64,000 bases of DNA from Terriglobia bacterium. GTDB lineage: Bacteria > Acidobacteriota > Terriglobia > Acidiferrales > UBA7541. Both the position numbers and the translations under genes were made by a program. Below the pieces are notes generated by a model. That model was given only the letters and a program-made list of their open reading frames with translations, did not search any database and was not told the origin of the DNA. The DNA is taken from the NCBI GenBank assembly GCA_020073485.1, contig JAIQFB010000024.1, forward strand, positions 24,399 to 88,398. Reading direction: 5' to 3'. Positions 41,735 through 51,324 of the stretch are shown here, one piece after another (within the stretch, counting starts at the first letter, position 1; each line of letters starts with the position of its first letter).

Positions 41735-44239
41735 GTGGCGGAATACGATCCACAGGCGATAGAGAGGAAGTGGCAGGAGCGGTGGGGGGCGGAGCGCGCG
41801 TTTGAGGCGGATGCCGATCCGTCGAAGCCCAAGTACTACGTGCTGGAGATGCTGCCGTACCCTTCGGGGACGATGCACATGGGGCACATGCGCAACTACA
41901 CCATTGGGGACGTTGTCGCCCGGTACCGGCGGATGCGCGGGTTTCATGTGATTCACCCGATGGGATGGGATGCATTCGGGCTGCCGGCGGAAAACGCGGC
42001 GATCCAGCGGGGGATTCATCCGCGGGAGTGGACGAACACGAATATCGAGTCGTTCAAACGGGTGATGCACCGGTTTGGGTTCAGCTACGACTGGCGGCGG
42101 GAGATTTCCACTTGCGAGCCGGAATATTACCGGTGGAACCAGTGGTTTTTCCTGCGCATGCTGGAAAAGGGGATTGCTTACCGGAAGCGCAGCCGGGTGA
42201 ACTGGTGCCCGAAGTGCGCCACCGTGCTGGCGAACGAGCAGGTGGTGAACGGGTGCTGCTGGCGGCATGAGGATACGCCGGTTGAGTCGAAGGACATCGA
42301 GCAATGGTTTTTCCGGATCACGCAATACGCCGATGAACTGCTCGATACGCTGAAGCAGCTGGAGGACGGGTGGCCCGAGCGCGTGCTGACCATGCAGCGC
42401 AACTGGATCGGGAAATCGCGCGGGGCGCGGGTGCGGTTTGCGGTCGAGGGCATGGCGGGGACGTCGATTGAAGTGTTTACTACCCGTGTGGACACGATTT
42501 ATGGGGCATCGGCGGTGATACTGGCGCCGGAACATCCGCTGGTCGACAAGCTGCTCGGCGATGCGGGCGCCAATACGGTGCACGCTGCGACGCTGCAAAA
42601 GATGCGGCAAGCGTCGGTGAAGACGGCGGATATTGAGAAGGCGGAGAAGGAAGGATTTTTTGTCGGGCGATATGCGGTAAACCCGTTTAATGGGGAAAAG
42701 ATTCCCATTTGGGTGGGGAATTTCGTGCTGATGGGGTACGGGACGGGCGCGGTGATGTGCGTGCCGGCGCATGACGAGCGCGATTTTGAGTTTGCGACCA
42801 AGTACAAGTTGGCCATTCCGATTGTCGTGCAGCCCAGCGAGGGCAAGCAATTTACGCCGGAAACGCCGACGGCTGCTTTTACTGAGTACGGGAAGTCCGT
42901 GAATTCGGGGCCGTATACGGGATTCACTTCGGAAAAAGCGAACGAGATCATGACCGCGGATGCCGAGGCGCGCGGGTTTGGCAAGGGCGAGATTATTTTC
43001 CGATTAAAGGATTGGGGGATTTCGCGGCAACGGTATTGGGGAACGCCGATCCCGGTGATTTATTGCGACGCGTGCGGCATGGTGGCGGTTCCGGACAAGG
43101 ATTTGCCGGTGGTGCTGCCGGCGATGGCGAAATTTTCGGGTGTGGGGCAATCGCCGCTGGCGAGCGTGCCGGAGTTCGTGAACGTGAAGTGCCCGAAATG
43201 CGGCGGGGCGGCGCGGCGTGAGACGGACACGATGGACACGTTTGTCGATTCCTCGTGGTACTTCTACCGGTATGCGGACGCGCACAACGACAAGGCGCCG
43301 TTCGATCCGGCGAAGGCGCGCTACTGGCTGCCGGTGGACCAGTATATCGGCGGGATCGTGCACGCGATTTTGCATCTGCTGTACACGCGGTTTTTCTGTA
43401 AGGTGATGCGCGACCTGGGCCTGGTGAATCATAACGAGCCGGTGCAGCGGCTGTTTACGCAGGGGCTGGTGCTGAAGGGCGGCACGGCCATGTCCAAGTC
43501 CAAGGGCAACGTGGTGGGCGCCGAGGACATGGCGGTGAAATACGGGTGCGACACGGGGCGGCTGTATACGCTGTTCGCGGCGCCGCCGGAAAAAGATCTG
43601 GAGTGGAGCGAGCAGGCGATCGAAGGGTGCGCGCGGTTTCTGCAGCGGGTGCACAAGCTGGTGTCGAAGCATGCGGAATGGGTGAACACGCAGCGGACCG
43701 AGGTTGCTCCGGGGCAGGCCTTTGAACTGGCGTCGTTGAAGGAGAAGGCGCTGCTGCGCAAAGCGCATCAGGTGCTTCGGCGCGTGACGCACGATTTCGA
43801 GACGCGCTGGCATTTTAATAGCGCCGTGGCGCTGCTGATGGAACTGGTCAACGAGATACAGAAGGCGGAGCCGCTGGAGGAGGGCGTGCGGCCGGAAGAG
43901 GCGAGGAAGGTGTTCGAGCTGCTGACGCTGATGATGGCGCCGATGGTGCCGCATCTGGCCGAGGAGCTGTGGGAGATGCTGGGGCACACGGGGGGGACGC
44001 TGGCGCGGGCGGGGTGGCCGGAATTTGTGGCGGAGCTGGCAGCGGAAGATCAGGTGGAAGTGGTAATGCAGATCAACGGGCGGGTGAAGGGGAAGGTTTC
44101 GGTGGAGGCGGGGCTGGATCGGGAAGAACTGGTGGAGCGGGTGAAATCCGATCCGAAGATTGCGAAGTTGCTGGAGGGGGTACGGGTTGTGAAGATCATC
44201 GCGGTGCCGGATAAACTGGTGAACGTGGTGGCGGGATAG
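41735..44239 (+). CDS. leuS: Leucyl-tRNA synthetase
   Basis: Class I synthetase charging tRNA-Leu. The 834-residue product has HMGH (48-51) as the HIGH motif, [14 protein letters not shown], the editing domain with [13 protein letters not shown] and [39 protein letters not shown], and MSKSKGN (from residue 586) as the KMSKS loop, then the anticodon-binding C-terminus. The GTG at 41735 ([14 protein letters not shown]) is preferred: GGGAG lies upstream and the 24 codons from an alternative TTG at 41663 are encoded by repeat DNA. Confidence 0.96.
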   Translation: MAEYDPQAIERKWQERWGAERAFEADADPSKPKYYVLEMLPYPSGTMHMGHMRNYTIGDVVARYRRMRGFHVIHPMGWDAFGLPAENAAIQRGIHPREWTNTNIESFKRVMHRFGFSYDWRREISTCEPEYYRWNQWFFLRMLEKGIAYRKRSRVNWCPKCATVLANEQVVNGCCWRHEDTPVESKDIEQWFFRITQYADELLDTLKQLEDGWPERVLTMQRNWIGKSRGARVRFAVEGMAGTSIEVFTTRVDTIYGASAVILAPEHPLVDKLLGDAGANTVHAATLQKMRQASVKTADIEKAEKEGFFVGRYAVNPFNGEKIPIWVGNFVLMGYGTGAVMCVPAHDERDFEFATKYKLAIPIVVQPSEGKQFTPETPTAAFTEYGKSVNSGPYTGFTSEKANEIMTADAEARGFGKGEIIFRLKDWGISRQRYWGTPIPVIYCDACGMVAVPDKDLPVVLPAMAKFSGVGQSPLASVPEFVNVKCPKCGGAARRETDTMDTFVDSSWYFYRYADAHNDKAPFDPAKARYWLPVDQYIGGIVHAILHLLYTRFFCKVMRDLGLVNHNEPVQRLFTQGLVLKGGTAMSKSKGNVVGAEDMAVKYGCDTGRLYTLFAAPPEKDLEWSEQAIEGCARFLQRVHKLVSKHAEWVNTQRTEVAPGQAFELASLKEKALLRKAHQVLRRVTHDFETRWHFNSAVALLMELVNEIQKAEPLEEGVRPEEARKVFELLTLMMAPMVPHLAEELWEMLGHTGGTLARAGWPEFVAELAAEDQVEVVMQINGRVKGKVSVEAGLDREELVERVKSDPKIAKLLEGVRVVKIIAVPDKLVNVVAG

Positions 44240-44330
44240 GAAGATTTGAAATTTCAAATTTGAAATTTGAGATTGTGGCAGGAACAGATGATGGCGCTAT
44301 GCGACAGAGTGAAGACCCAATGAGGAAACG

Positions 44331-45881
44331 ATGAGTGAACGCGGCGGGATTGTGGTGCTGGATTTTGGGGGGCAGTATACGCAGCTGATCGCGCGGCGCA
44401 TCCGCGAGCAGCAGGTGTTCAGCGCGATTCTGCCTTGTACGGCGCCGATTGAACAGATTCGGAAATTCGAGCCGGCGGGGGTGGTGCTGTCGGGCGGGCC
44501 GAATTCGGTGTATGACGCGGGGGCGCCGGCTTGCGATGTGGGAGTGCTGTCGCTGGGCGTGCCGGTGCTGGGGATTTGCTACGGGCTGCAGTGGATGACG
44601 CACGTGCTGGGAGGGAGGGTCGAGCGGGCCGACCGGCGGGAATACGGACGTGCGGAACTGGTGGTGAAGAACGGATCGGCGCTGTTTGCGGGACTGCCGC
44701 ACACGCTGCGCATCTGGAACAGCCACGGGGACCACGTGAGGGCGCTGCCTGCGGGGTTTCATGTGACTGGGGAAACCGGCAACGCGGTTTCGGCGGCCGA
44801 GGACACGGCGCGGAAATTGTACGCGGTGCAGTTTCATCCGGAGGTGCGGCACACGGATTGCGGGTCGGAAATTCTGCGGAATTTTGTTTTTGATATTTGC
44901 CATGCGAAGCCGCTGTGGAGCGGGGCGGCGTTTATTGCCGAGACCGTGGAGTCGATCCGCAAGCAAGTGGGGGACGCGCGGGCGATCTGCGCGCTCAGCG
45001 GGGGAGTGGATTCGGCGGTGGCGGCGGTGCTGGTGCATCGAGCCATCGGGGACCGGCTGACGAACATATTCGTGAACAACGGGCTGCTGCGCAAGAATGA
45101 GTTTCGCGAAACGCTGGAACTGCTGCGCGACCGGATGGGGCTGAAGGTGATGGGCGTGGACGCGTCGAAAGAGTTTCTCGACCGTCTGAAAGGCGTGACC
45201 GAACCGGAGGACAAGCGCAAGCGTATCGGGGCGGAATTTATTTCCGTGTTTGACCGGGAGGCGCGGAAAATGGCGACGGGGCCGGAACGCGCGGGGTTTC
45301 TGGTGCAGGGGACGCTGTACCCGGACGTGATCGAGTCGGTGGCCGTGCGCGGGCCTTCGCAGACGATTAAGACGCACCATAATGTTGGAGGGCTGCCGGA
45401 GGATTTGCCGTTTGCGCTGATCGAGCCGCTGCGCGAGCTGTTTAAGGATGAAGTGCGGTCCATCGGCCGCGAACTGGGCTTGCCCGAGGAGATGCTCACC
45501 AAGCATCCGTTTCCCGGGCCGGGGCTCGCGGTGAGGTTGCTGGGGGAAGTGACCGAGGAGCGACTGGCGCCGCTGCGGGATGCGGACGCGATCGTGGTGG
45601 AAGAGATTCGCCGGGCGGGGCTATACGAAAAAGTGTGGCAGGCGTTTGCGGTGCTGCTGCCGGTGCGCAGCGTGGGGGTGATGGGCGACGAGCGGAGCTA
45701 CGGGTACACGATCGTGGTTCGCGTGGTGGATTCGGAAGATGCCATGACGGCGGACTGGACGCGGCTGCCGGCGGAGGTCATGGAGCGGATTTCGACGCGG
45801 ATCGTGAATGAAGTTACGGGCATAAACCGAGTGGTGTACGATGTGAGCTCGAAGCCGCCGAGCACGATCGAGTGGGAATAG
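44331..45881 (+). CDS. guaA: GMP synthase (glutamine-hydrolysing)
   Basis: GuaA aminates XMP to GMP using ATP and glutamine. The 516-residue protein has the class I amidotransferase domain with Cys83 in GICYGLQ and FHPEV for the His/Glu of the triad. It also has the PP-loop SGGVDS (223-228) and the dimerisation domain with [32 protein letters not shown] and [15 protein letters not shown], ending in the conserved ...[12 protein letters not shown] start, 91 bases after leuS; the gap holds an AAATTTGA repeat at 44244-44276. Confidence 0.97.
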   Translation: MSERGGIVVLDFGGQYTQLIARRIREQQVFSAILPCTAPIEQIRKFEPAGVVLSGGPNSVYDAGAPACDVGVLSLGVPVLGICYGLQWMTHVLGGRVERADRREYGRAELVVKNGSALFAGLPHTLRIWNSHGDHVRALPAGFHVTGETGNAVSAAEDTARKLYAVQFHPEVRHTDCGSEILRNFVFDICHAKPLWSGAAFIAETVESIRKQVGDARAICALSGGVDSAVAAVLVHRAIGDRLTNIFVNNGLLRKNEFRETLELLRDRMGLKVMGVDASKEFLDRLKGVTEPEDKRKRIGAEFISVFDREARKMATGPERAGFLVQGTLYPDVIESVAVRGPSQTIKTHHNVGGLPEDLPFALIEPLRELFKDEVRSIGRELGLPEEMLTKHPFPGPGLAVRLLGEVTEERLAPLRDADAIVVEEIRRAGLYEKVWQAFAVLLPVRSVGVMGDERSYGYTIVVRVVDSEDAMTADWTRLPAEVMERISTRIVNEVTGINRVVYDVSSKPPSTIEWE

Positions 45882-45957
45882 GAATTGAGAGTAAGGGTGA
45901 AGACGAAAGGGCTGCTGTGCCGATTTGAAACTGGGCGGGGGCTTGGAAAGGTGGCTA

Positions 45958-46015
45958 TGGCCCGGGCCGAATCACTTGGCAAACTAAAAGCCACTCGATA
46001 GTGATGCCCGGGCCA
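45958..46015. repeat. Long inverted repeat between guaA and the XRE gene
   Basis: TGGCCCGGGC (45958-45967) plus ATCAC (45971-45975) pair with GTGAT (46001-46005) plus GCCCGGGCCA (46006-46015), leaving a three-base bulge and a 25-base loop. It lies between convergent genes, so it may act as a terminator, but no T-run follows. Confidence 0.55.
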
Positions 46016-46069
46016 ATGAGCCGGTATGCCGGGAAGTGCCGTCCCGAGGATCTCGGGAGACCGCTGGAC

Positions 46070-46441
46070 TTAGCGGGTGGCCATCTTCTGAGCCATGTAC
46101 AGCAGGAGCCGACGGTCGGGTTCTTCGATGCGACCCATCAGCCTGCGGAACTTGTTCAGTAGACGCGCCTCTTTCCCGGAGCTGCCCCAAACGATGTCGT
46201 CCGCGCTTTTGCGCTTCGGCAGGTTGGGGAGTTCGGGAGGTTCTTCGCCGTCATAGAAAAGTTGATAAAGTGGGACTTCCAAAGCGCGCGCCATTTTCTC
46301 GAGGGTCTCGATGGCCGGAACAGTATGGCCATTTTCGACGCGGGAGATATAGCAACGAAGCAGTCCGGTGCGCTTCTCGATGTCCCCTTGGGAGAACTTC
46401 TTTTCTTCGCGCAAAGCGCGAAGCCGATCGCCAATAATCAT
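46070..46441 (-). CDS. XRE-family transcriptional regulator
   Basis: A 123-residue DNA-binding protein. The helix-turn-helix is at about 3-60 (IGDRLRALREEKKFSQGDIE, TGLLRCYISRVENGHTVP, ETLEKMARALEVPLYQLFYD). The second half is basic and ends in LNKFRRLMGRIEEPDRRLLLYMAQKM, a probable helical dimerisation region. The ATG at 46441 gives the standard start; upstream codons have no family likeness. No ribosome site is seen, and a TATAAC/CATTAT box lies about 15-25 bases upstream, so a short leader is likely. It is divergent from the sigma gene and may regulate it. Confidence 0.88.
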   Translation of the reverse strand: MIIGDRLRALREEKKFSQGDIEKRTGLLRCYISRVENGHTVPAIETLEKMARALEVPLYQLFYDGEEPPELPNLPKRKSADDIVWGSSGKEARLLNKFRRLMGRIEEPDRRLLLYMAQKMATR

Positions 46442-46451
46442 GTCGGTATTG

Positions 46452-46472
46452 TTCCATAATGTTATAGTAGCC
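46452..46472. promoter_or_regulatory. Divergent promoter/operator candidate with ATAA-TG-TTAT dyad
   Basis: The 79-base gap between the XRE and sigma genes contains CCATAATGTTATAGTAG, whose centre ATAA-TG-TTAT is an interrupted dyad that overlaps -10-like hexamers on both strands. It is a reasonable operator for the XRE protein; no experimental support. Confidence 0.35.
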
Positions 46473-46520
46473 GCAAGAGGAAATGTTGCTAGATCTGGAA
46501 AGCCCTGAAACCGGAAAACG

Positions 46521-47222
46521 ATGGCAAACGTCACAAATTCTGGGTTGCTGCGCGGGCCGAAAGCCGGCAAGGGAAAAGAGCCCGTGGCGGCGGAAGCCGA
46601 GAAGGCTCTGGTACGCCGGGTGCAGAAGGGCGACGTCAGCGCGTACGAGGACCTGGTGCGGATCCACCAGCACCGGGTGCTGGCGGTGATCGGACGGATC
46701 CTACGCGGCAGCGAGGACGTGGAGGATGTGGCGCAGCAGGCGTTCGCGAAGGCTTATTTTTCGATCCGGCGCTTCGACATGCGCTCGGCATTCGGGACGT
46801 GGCTGTACAAGATCGCGGTGAACGAGTGCTGGGATTATCTGCGGAAGAAGAAAGTGCGGCGGCTGGTGTACGAATCGGACATGAGCGAAGAGCAGGTGCG
46901 AAAAATGGACGCGGCGCCGGAGCACAGTTTCGGGGCGGCGCAGCATCGCGAGGATGCGTCGCGGCAGGTGGAGCACCGGCAGACGATCGAGCGGCTGCTG
47001 GGGCAACTGGACGAAAAGGACCAGATGATGCTGGTCATGAAGGAAGTGGAAGGATTTTCGGTGGAAGAAATCGGGGAGGTCCTGGGCCTGAACGTAAATA
47101 CGGTGAAGGTGAGATTATTTCGAGCGCGAGGCCGCCTGGTGGAGACCTACCGGAAGCGCATGCAGACGCGACCGGCTCCGCGGGAGGGATTGCGGCAGGG
47201 AAGGAGCGAAAAAATTGTTTAA
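46521..47222 (+). CDS. ECF (RpoE-like) RNA polymerase sigma factor
   Basis: A 233-residue group 4 sigma factor. Region 2 spans about 30-100 (ALVRRVQKGDVSAYEDLVRI, GSEDVEDVAQQAFAKAYFSI, FGTWLYKIAVNECWDYLRK); region 4 spans about 160-215 (LDEKDQMMLVMKEVEGFSVE, then NVNTVKVRLFRARGRL). It has an N-terminal Lys/Gly-rich extension. It overlaps the anti-sigma gene by eight bases, giving translational coupling. With the zinc-finger anti-sigma and a Spy/CpxP-like protein it forms an envelope-stress module; RseP at 2.1 kb could take part in its release. Confidence 0.93.
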   Translation: MANVTNSGLLRGPKAGKGKEPVAAEAEKALVRRVQKGDVSAYEDLVRIHQHRVLAVIGRILRGSEDVEDVAQQAFAKAYFSIRRFDMRSAFGTWLYKIAVNECWDYLRKKKVRRLVYESDMSEEQVRKMDAAPEHSFGAAQHREDASRQVEHRQTIERLLGQLDEKDQMMLVMKEVEGFSVEEIGEVLGLNVNTVKVRLFRARGRLVETYRKRMQTRPAPREGLRQGRSEKIV

Positions 47223-47703
47223 CCAATCGAAATCTTCAAAGGGATGCGTGAATCTGGAAGCGCGCTTGGAGGATTACCTCGACGGCGCGAGCGATTTCGA
47301 GCTGCAGCGGCACCTGGGCGAGTGCGCGGATTGCCGCGCTGCGGTGGAGGATTCGCGGCTGGCCGGGGAATTGCTGCGGCAGGCTCTGGAGCCATCGAGC
47401 GAGCCGAGCGCGGCGTTCCTGCCGGGTGTGATGGCGAGAATCCGGGAAGAAAAGGCGCGCGCGGAATCCCCCGCGGCGTTCTGGAGGCCTCTGGAACTGC
47501 TGGCTTCGCGGCTGGCGCTCACCGCGGCTGTGCTCTTGTTCGCCCTGTCCGCGTACCTGGTGGAATTCGCTCCGGGGCGCAATGTGGCGCAGGTTCCGAG
47601 CCGCACCGAAATCAGCGCCGCGGATTTGCCGCAGCCTCCGCAGGACCCGGTAAGCAACGAGGAGGTATTGCAGTCGCTGGCTGAGAGGTCCAATGGACGC
47701 TAG
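47215..47703 (+). CDS. Zinc-finger (ZAS-like) membrane anti-sigma factor
   Basis: A 162-residue single-span membrane protein. The cytoplasmic N-terminus holds LEDYLDGASDFELQRHLGECADCRAAV, a H-x3-C-x2-C zinc anti-sigma motif. One helix (LALTAAVLLFALSAYLVEF, about 101-120) leads to a short periplasmic tail. It would bind and hold the preceding sigma factor. The start is a TTG inside the sigma gene's last codons. Its end overlaps the next gene by 11 bases, so three genes are chained by overlaps. Confidence 0.85.
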   Translation: MFNQSKSSKGCVNLEARLEDYLDGASDFELQRHLGECADCRAAVEDSRLAGELLRQALEPSSEPSAAFLPGVMARIREEKARAESPAAFWRPLELLASRLALTAAVLLFALSAYLVEFAPGRNVAQVPSRTEISAADLPQPPQDPVSNEEVLQSLAERSNGR

Positions 47704-48097
47704 CAGCGGAAACCGGAAGGCCATTTTGCTGGTCCTGGTGGTGTTCGTGCTGGGGATCGCCCTGGGCGGAGTGGGCATTTATCTGGTAACGGCGCGGGTG
47801 CAGGCGGCGCGCGCGCAGGCAAGCGCGCACACTCCGGCCAATACCATGGCCATGTTCACACGGGATCTGAATTTGACTCCCGAGCAGCAAACACAGATTC
47901 AAGCCATTATCAGCGACACGCGGGCGCATTACGCCGAGTTGCATGACAAGTTCGACCCCGAATACGAGCGCGTCCGGCATGAAGGGCGGGAACGTATCCG
48001 GCAGGTGCTCACCGCGGAGCAGCGGCCGAAGTTTGAAGACCTATTGCGCCAGATCGACGAAGATCGGCGGAGGCGCCAAGCCGGGCAAGGGCACTAG
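47693..48097 (+). CDS. Spy/CpxP-like periplasmic protein (heavy-metal-sensor type)
   Basis: A 134-residue protein with an N-terminal membrane anchor (AILLVLVVFVLGIALGGVGIYLV) and a periplasmic helical domain: LNLTPEQQTQIQAIISDTRA, then EGRERIRQVLTAEQRPKFED and a basic end. The LTPEQ and LTxEQ repeats are typical of Spy/CpxP/ZraP periplasmic chaperone-like proteins. It probably senses or buffers envelope stress for the sigma/anti-sigma pair that it overlaps. The specific metal or ligand is unknown. Confidence 0.82.
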   Translation: MDASSGNRKAILLVLVVFVLGIALGGVGIYLVTARVQAARAQASAHTPANTMAMFTRDLNLTPEQQTQIQAIISDTRAHYAELHDKFDPEYERVRHEGRERIRQVLTAEQRPKFEDLLRQIDEDRRRRQAGQGH

Positions 48098-48475
48098 GGC
48101 GGGCAAAGGGCCAGCGGGGCAAGCCGCACGGAAACGGCGGGGTTGATGTGGTGGCTGAAGCCTGATTCCAAAAGCATTGAGATGTTTGGGGTGAGAATTG
48201 GAATTGTCTGAGCGAGGACTGGGCCTTGACCTGCGTAGCGCCCGTCCGAGGCGGACGGCCATGTGCTAGCCGCGGAGGTGCCCGCCTGAAGGCGGGCGCT
48301 ACATGGACCTGCCATCGTTTGATTTTCCGCCAACCCCTGAAACTGTGTCCTCAGATCAACAGCGCAGCGCTCCTTGCCCAAGTTCGCCACTTTCAAGAAG
48401 TGAAATTTCTGGACCTTCCGCGGCGTAACTTATAGTGAGCCGGGAATTCGCGGCGGAAAGCTGGAGGCAAGGCCC
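48098..48475. other. Gap of 378 bases with a large hairpin repeat
   Basis: No gene is seen. At about 48236-48303 GTAGCGCCCGTCCGAGGCGG and GCCCGCCTGAAGGCGGGCGC form two inverted words (CGTCCGAGGCGGACG and GCCCGCCTGAAGGCGGGC), another version of the repeat theme. TATAGT at 48431-48436 may be a -10 box for the efflux adaptor gene. Confidence 0.5.
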
Positions 48476-50080
48476 ATGGGACGATTCATCGAAATATTGA
48501 AGCAGATGTGGCTGCGGTCGATGATGCACCGCGCCCTGCTGGTCGCGCCGCCGGTGGCGCTGCTGCTGTATATGGGATACATCACCGTGGGCGTGCGGAC
48601 CACGGCGCTATACTTCACGGCGAAAGTCGAGCAGGGCGACATTTCCCAGGTGGTGCAGGCTACCGGAACGATCAATCCGGTCAACACGGTCCCGGTGGGT
48701 TCGGTGGTGTCGGGCAACGTGGTGGCCATCCATGTGGACTTTAACTCCAAGGTAAAAAAAGACGATATCCTCGCGCAGATCGATCCCGTTCCGTTTCAAA
48801 ATCAGCTTAATCAGTCCGAAGCGGATTACCAGAACGCGGTGGCCAACGTGGCGAATCTGGAGGCGCAGATCGGGACGGCGCAGGCCAACGTGGCGACGAT
48901 GAAGGCCAACGTGGCCAAGGCGCACGCGATGACCGTGGACATGGGCACGCAGCTCACGCGCACGAAGTCGCTGGCCGATCAGGGCGTGCTCTCCGCGCAG
49001 CAGCGGGACGATGCGCAGGCGAATTACGACACGGCCGTGGCCAGCGAGAACGCCGCGCAGGCGCAGGAAAAGCAATCCGAGGCGCAGCTGGCGGCGACCA
49101 TCGCGCAGCGCGACCAGTCCAAGGCGCAACTGCTGATGAAGAAGGCGGCGGTGGCTTCCGCGCGGCTGCAGCTAAGCTATTGCACGATCCGGGCGCCGAT
49201 CGACGGCACGGTGATCAACCGCACGGTGAACGTAGGACAGCCGGTGGCGGCCAGTTTGCAGGCGCCGAACCTATTCAGCATCGGGCAGGACTTGACGCAC
49301 ATGCTGGTGTACACGAACACGGACGAGGCGGACGTGGGGCGGATTCAGGTAGGGGCGCAGGCGACGTTCCGCGTGGACACGTTTCCGCGGGAGACGTTTT
49401 ACGGGCACGTGGCGCAGGTGCGCATGAACGCGGCGACGATCCAAAACGTGGTGACGTACAACACGACCATCGATTTCGATAATCCGGACGTGCGGCTGTT
49501 TCCGGGGATGACGGCGTACGTTTCGATTCCCGTGGCGTGGGCCAACAACGTGGTGAAAATTCCCAATGGGGCGTTGCGGTTCAAGCCGGACATGAGCGAT
49601 ACCGACCGGCAGAAGCTCTACGCCAAATATGGCATCACCTCCAACGGCGGCGCGACAGCAGCTGGACGCCTGGCTGCGGCCAGCGCTCCCGCAGCTGGGG
49701 CTGCCGGGGGCCAAGGCGGCGCGGCGACGGCGGCGGCTGGGTCCGGAGCCGGGGCTGCGCCCGCGGCGGGAGGCGCCGCAGTCGGCAAGGCAGGCGGCCG
49801 ACGCAATGGCGGTGGAGGGCGCGGCGCGGGAGCGGGAGCAAGCAGCCAGCGCGAAGATACGGCCATCGTGTGGAAGTTGCTGGCGGACAAGACGCTTGAG
49901 CCGGTGCAGGTGGGAATCGGAGTGACCGATTTCACATTTACGGCCATGATAAAGGGGAATCTCAGCCCGTCGGACGAGCTGGTCATCGGGCAGTCGGTGA
50001 ACAAGACGGCGGTGGCGAAGACCACTAGTCCCATAGCCGGCCCTGCGGGCCCGACTGCCGGAGTTCCGCGTAGATTCTAG
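48476..50080 (+). CDS. MacA-type periplasmic efflux adaptor
   Basis: A 534-residue membrane-fusion protein that links an ABC exporter to an outer-membrane channel. One N-terminal helix (about 22-40) is followed by the beta-barrel/lipoyl half (GTINPVNTVPVGSVVSGNVV), a long alpha-helical hairpin (about 115-225, repeats of AQANVATMKANVAKA type), the second lipoyl half (CTIRAPIDGTVINRTVNVGQ) and the barrel domain. Residues about 385-455 are an unusual Gly/Ala-rich insertion (AAAGSGAGAAPAAGGAAVG) before the last strand. It is followed by an ABC ATPase and a MacB-like permease on the same strand. Confidence 0.9.
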   Translation: MGRFIEILKQMWLRSMMHRALLVAPPVALLLYMGYITVGVRTTALYFTAKVEQGDISQVVQATGTINPVNTVPVGSVVSGNVVAIHVDFNSKVKKDDILAQIDPVPFQNQLNQSEADYQNAVANVANLEAQIGTAQANVATMKANVAKAHAMTVDMGTQLTRTKSLADQGVLSAQQRDDAQANYDTAVASENAAQAQEKQSEAQLAATIAQRDQSKAQLLMKKAAVASARLQLSYCTIRAPIDGTVINRTVNVGQPVAASLQAPNLFSIGQDLTHMLVYTNTDEADVGRIQVGAQATFRVDTFPRETFYGHVAQVRMNAATIQNVVTYNTTIDFDNPDVRLFPGMTAYVSIPVAWANNVVKIPNGALRFKPDMSDTDRQKLYAKYGITSNGGATAAGRLAAASAPAAGAAGGQGGAATAAAGSGAGAAPAAGGAAVGKAGGRRNGGGGRGAGAGASSQREDTAIVWKLLADKTLEPVQVGIGVTDFTFTAMIKGNLSPSDELVIGQSVNKTAVAKTTSPIAGPAGPTAGVPRRF

Positions 50081-50118
50081 AAGCCCTCTGTTAAATGGCC
50101 GGAGTTCAAACTCGACAG

Positions 50119-50203
50119 GCCGCGAAGGGCTAAAGCCCTTGCTTCTCAGGCCTCAGGATGTCGTGGCTGAAGCCGCGACCGACAAAGAATATTTGTGAGA
50201 GAG
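50119..50203. repeat. Ordered GGGCTAAAGCCC / GTGGCTGAAGCCGCGAC repeat
   Basis: AAGGGCTAAAGCCCTTG, then TTCTCAGGCCTCAGGATGTC, then GTGGCTGAAGCCGCGACC. The order and spacing match 19948-20022 and 32735-32815. It fills the gap between the adaptor and ATPase genes. Confidence 0.75.
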
Positions 50204-50231
50204 CTTCCAGTTTTCCCGGACAACTGATCCC

Positions 50232-51104
50232 ATGGCCGAACAAATCTTACCCGCGGTGGACCCGGACAAGGCGCCTGGCAAGAGCGAGCCGATGATCCGC
50301 CTGGAAAACGTTTATAAGACCTATGACCTGGGCGAGATCCAGGTGCAGGCGCTGCGCGGGGTTTCGCTGGAGGTGCGCGCGGGGGAATTTGTGGCGGTGA
50401 TGGGGCCGTCGGGGTCGGGAAAATCGACGGTCATGAATATTCTGGGATGCCTGGACCGGCCGACCAAGGGGCGATACTTCCTGGACGGCGTGGACGTTTC
50501 GGGGATGTCCAAGGACGAGCTGGCGCGGATCCGGAATAAGAAACTGGGATTCGTGTTTCAGCAATTTAACCTGCTTTCACGTACTTCGGCGCTGGAAAAC
50601 GTGGAGTTGCCGACCGTGTACGCCGGAATCAAGCCCGAAGAGCGGACCAGGCGTGCCATGGAGTCCCTGACGCGGGTCGGGCTTGCCGACCGCGCGGGAC
50701 ATCACCCGTCGCAGCTTTCCGGCGGGCAGCAGCAGCGCGTGGCGATTGCGCGGGGGTTGGTGAACCAGCCGGCAATCCTGCTGGCCGACGAGCCGACGGG
50801 AAACCTGGACAGCCGGACATCGATCGAAATCATGGAAATTCTGCAAACGCTGAATGACGAGCAGGGGCTGACTATCGTGCTGGTGACGCACGAGGCGGAC
50901 ATCGCGCAATTCACCAAGCGCAACCTGGAATTTCGCGATGGCAAGCTGAAGAGGGATAAACTGGTCGAGGAGCGGTTGATTGCGCGGGAAGTTTTGAAAA
51001 CGCTGCCTACGGCGGAAGAGCAGGCTGCCGAGGACGCGCAAGAAGACGCCAGTCAGGAAAAGGCGGCGACGGAGAACGCCAGGCAGGCGGCGCCGAAGGC
51101 GTAA
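50232..51104 (+). CDS. ABC transporter ATP-binding protein, MacB/LolD type
   Basis: A 290-residue ATPase. Walker [10 protein letters not shown] (58-66), Q-loop [10 protein letters not shown], signature LSGGQQQR (from 162), Walker [14 protein letters not shown] and the H-loop LVTHEADIA are all intact. The last 50 residues are an acidic/Ala-rich tail ([19 protein letters not shown]) not found in the standard family. With the adaptor and the permease it forms a split MacAB-like exporter for antibiotics, lipids or peptides; cargo unknown. Confidence 0.93.
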   Translation: MAEQILPAVDPDKAPGKSEPMIRLENVYKTYDLGEIQVQALRGVSLEVRAGEFVAVMGPSGSGKSTVMNILGCLDRPTKGRYFLDGVDVSGMSKDELARIRNKKLGFVFQQFNLLSRTSALENVELPTVYAGIKPEERTRRAMESLTRVGLADRAGHHPSQLSGGQQQRVAIARGLVNQPAILLADEPTGNLDSRTSIEIMEILQTLNDEQGLTIVLVTHEADIAQFTKRNLEFRDGKLKRDKLVEERLIAREVLKTLPTAEEQAAEDAQEDASQEKAATENARQAAPKA

Positions 51105-51151
51105 CGAAGTGAGGGAAAATATCGGGCCGAGGAAGCAGCAGCGCATGGAGT

Positions 51152-51248
51152 GATTCCGACGACGTTCCTGCGAGTGAGGATTCCCTCTTCGGATTACATG
51201 AAAAGAAAGAGGGATTCCTCGGCAAAAAACCTGCCTCGGAATGACGGC
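51152..51248. repeat. Doubled GATTCC...GAGGAATCC-type repeat
   Basis: GATTCCGACGACG...GAGTGAGGATTCCCTC and AGAGGGATTCCTCGG...CCTCGGAATGACGG stand as two inverted units, matching single copies at 1931-1960 and 61631-61663. Confidence 0.6.
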
Positions 51249-51265
51249 GGTTGGGTTTTGGAAGG

Positions 51266-51302
51266 ACCGCAGTTGGGTTTCGGAATGGCTGCGGTTTTTT
51301 TT
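51266..51302 (+). terminator. Intercistronic terminator-like hairpin
   Basis: ACCGCAG (51266-51272) pairs with CTGCGGT (51289-51295) across a 16-base loop and the stem runs into eight T (51295-51302). It stands between the ATPase and permease genes, so it could lower or gate read-through to the permease. Confidence 0.5.
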
Positions 51303-51324
51303 AGCGGACTGGCAGGAAAACAAA

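Noticed and set aside
46442..46570. 43-codon N-terminal extension of the XRE regulator
   Set aside because: It overlaps the divergent promoter region and sigma gene start, and lacks family likeness; MIIGDRLRALREE is the standard beginning.
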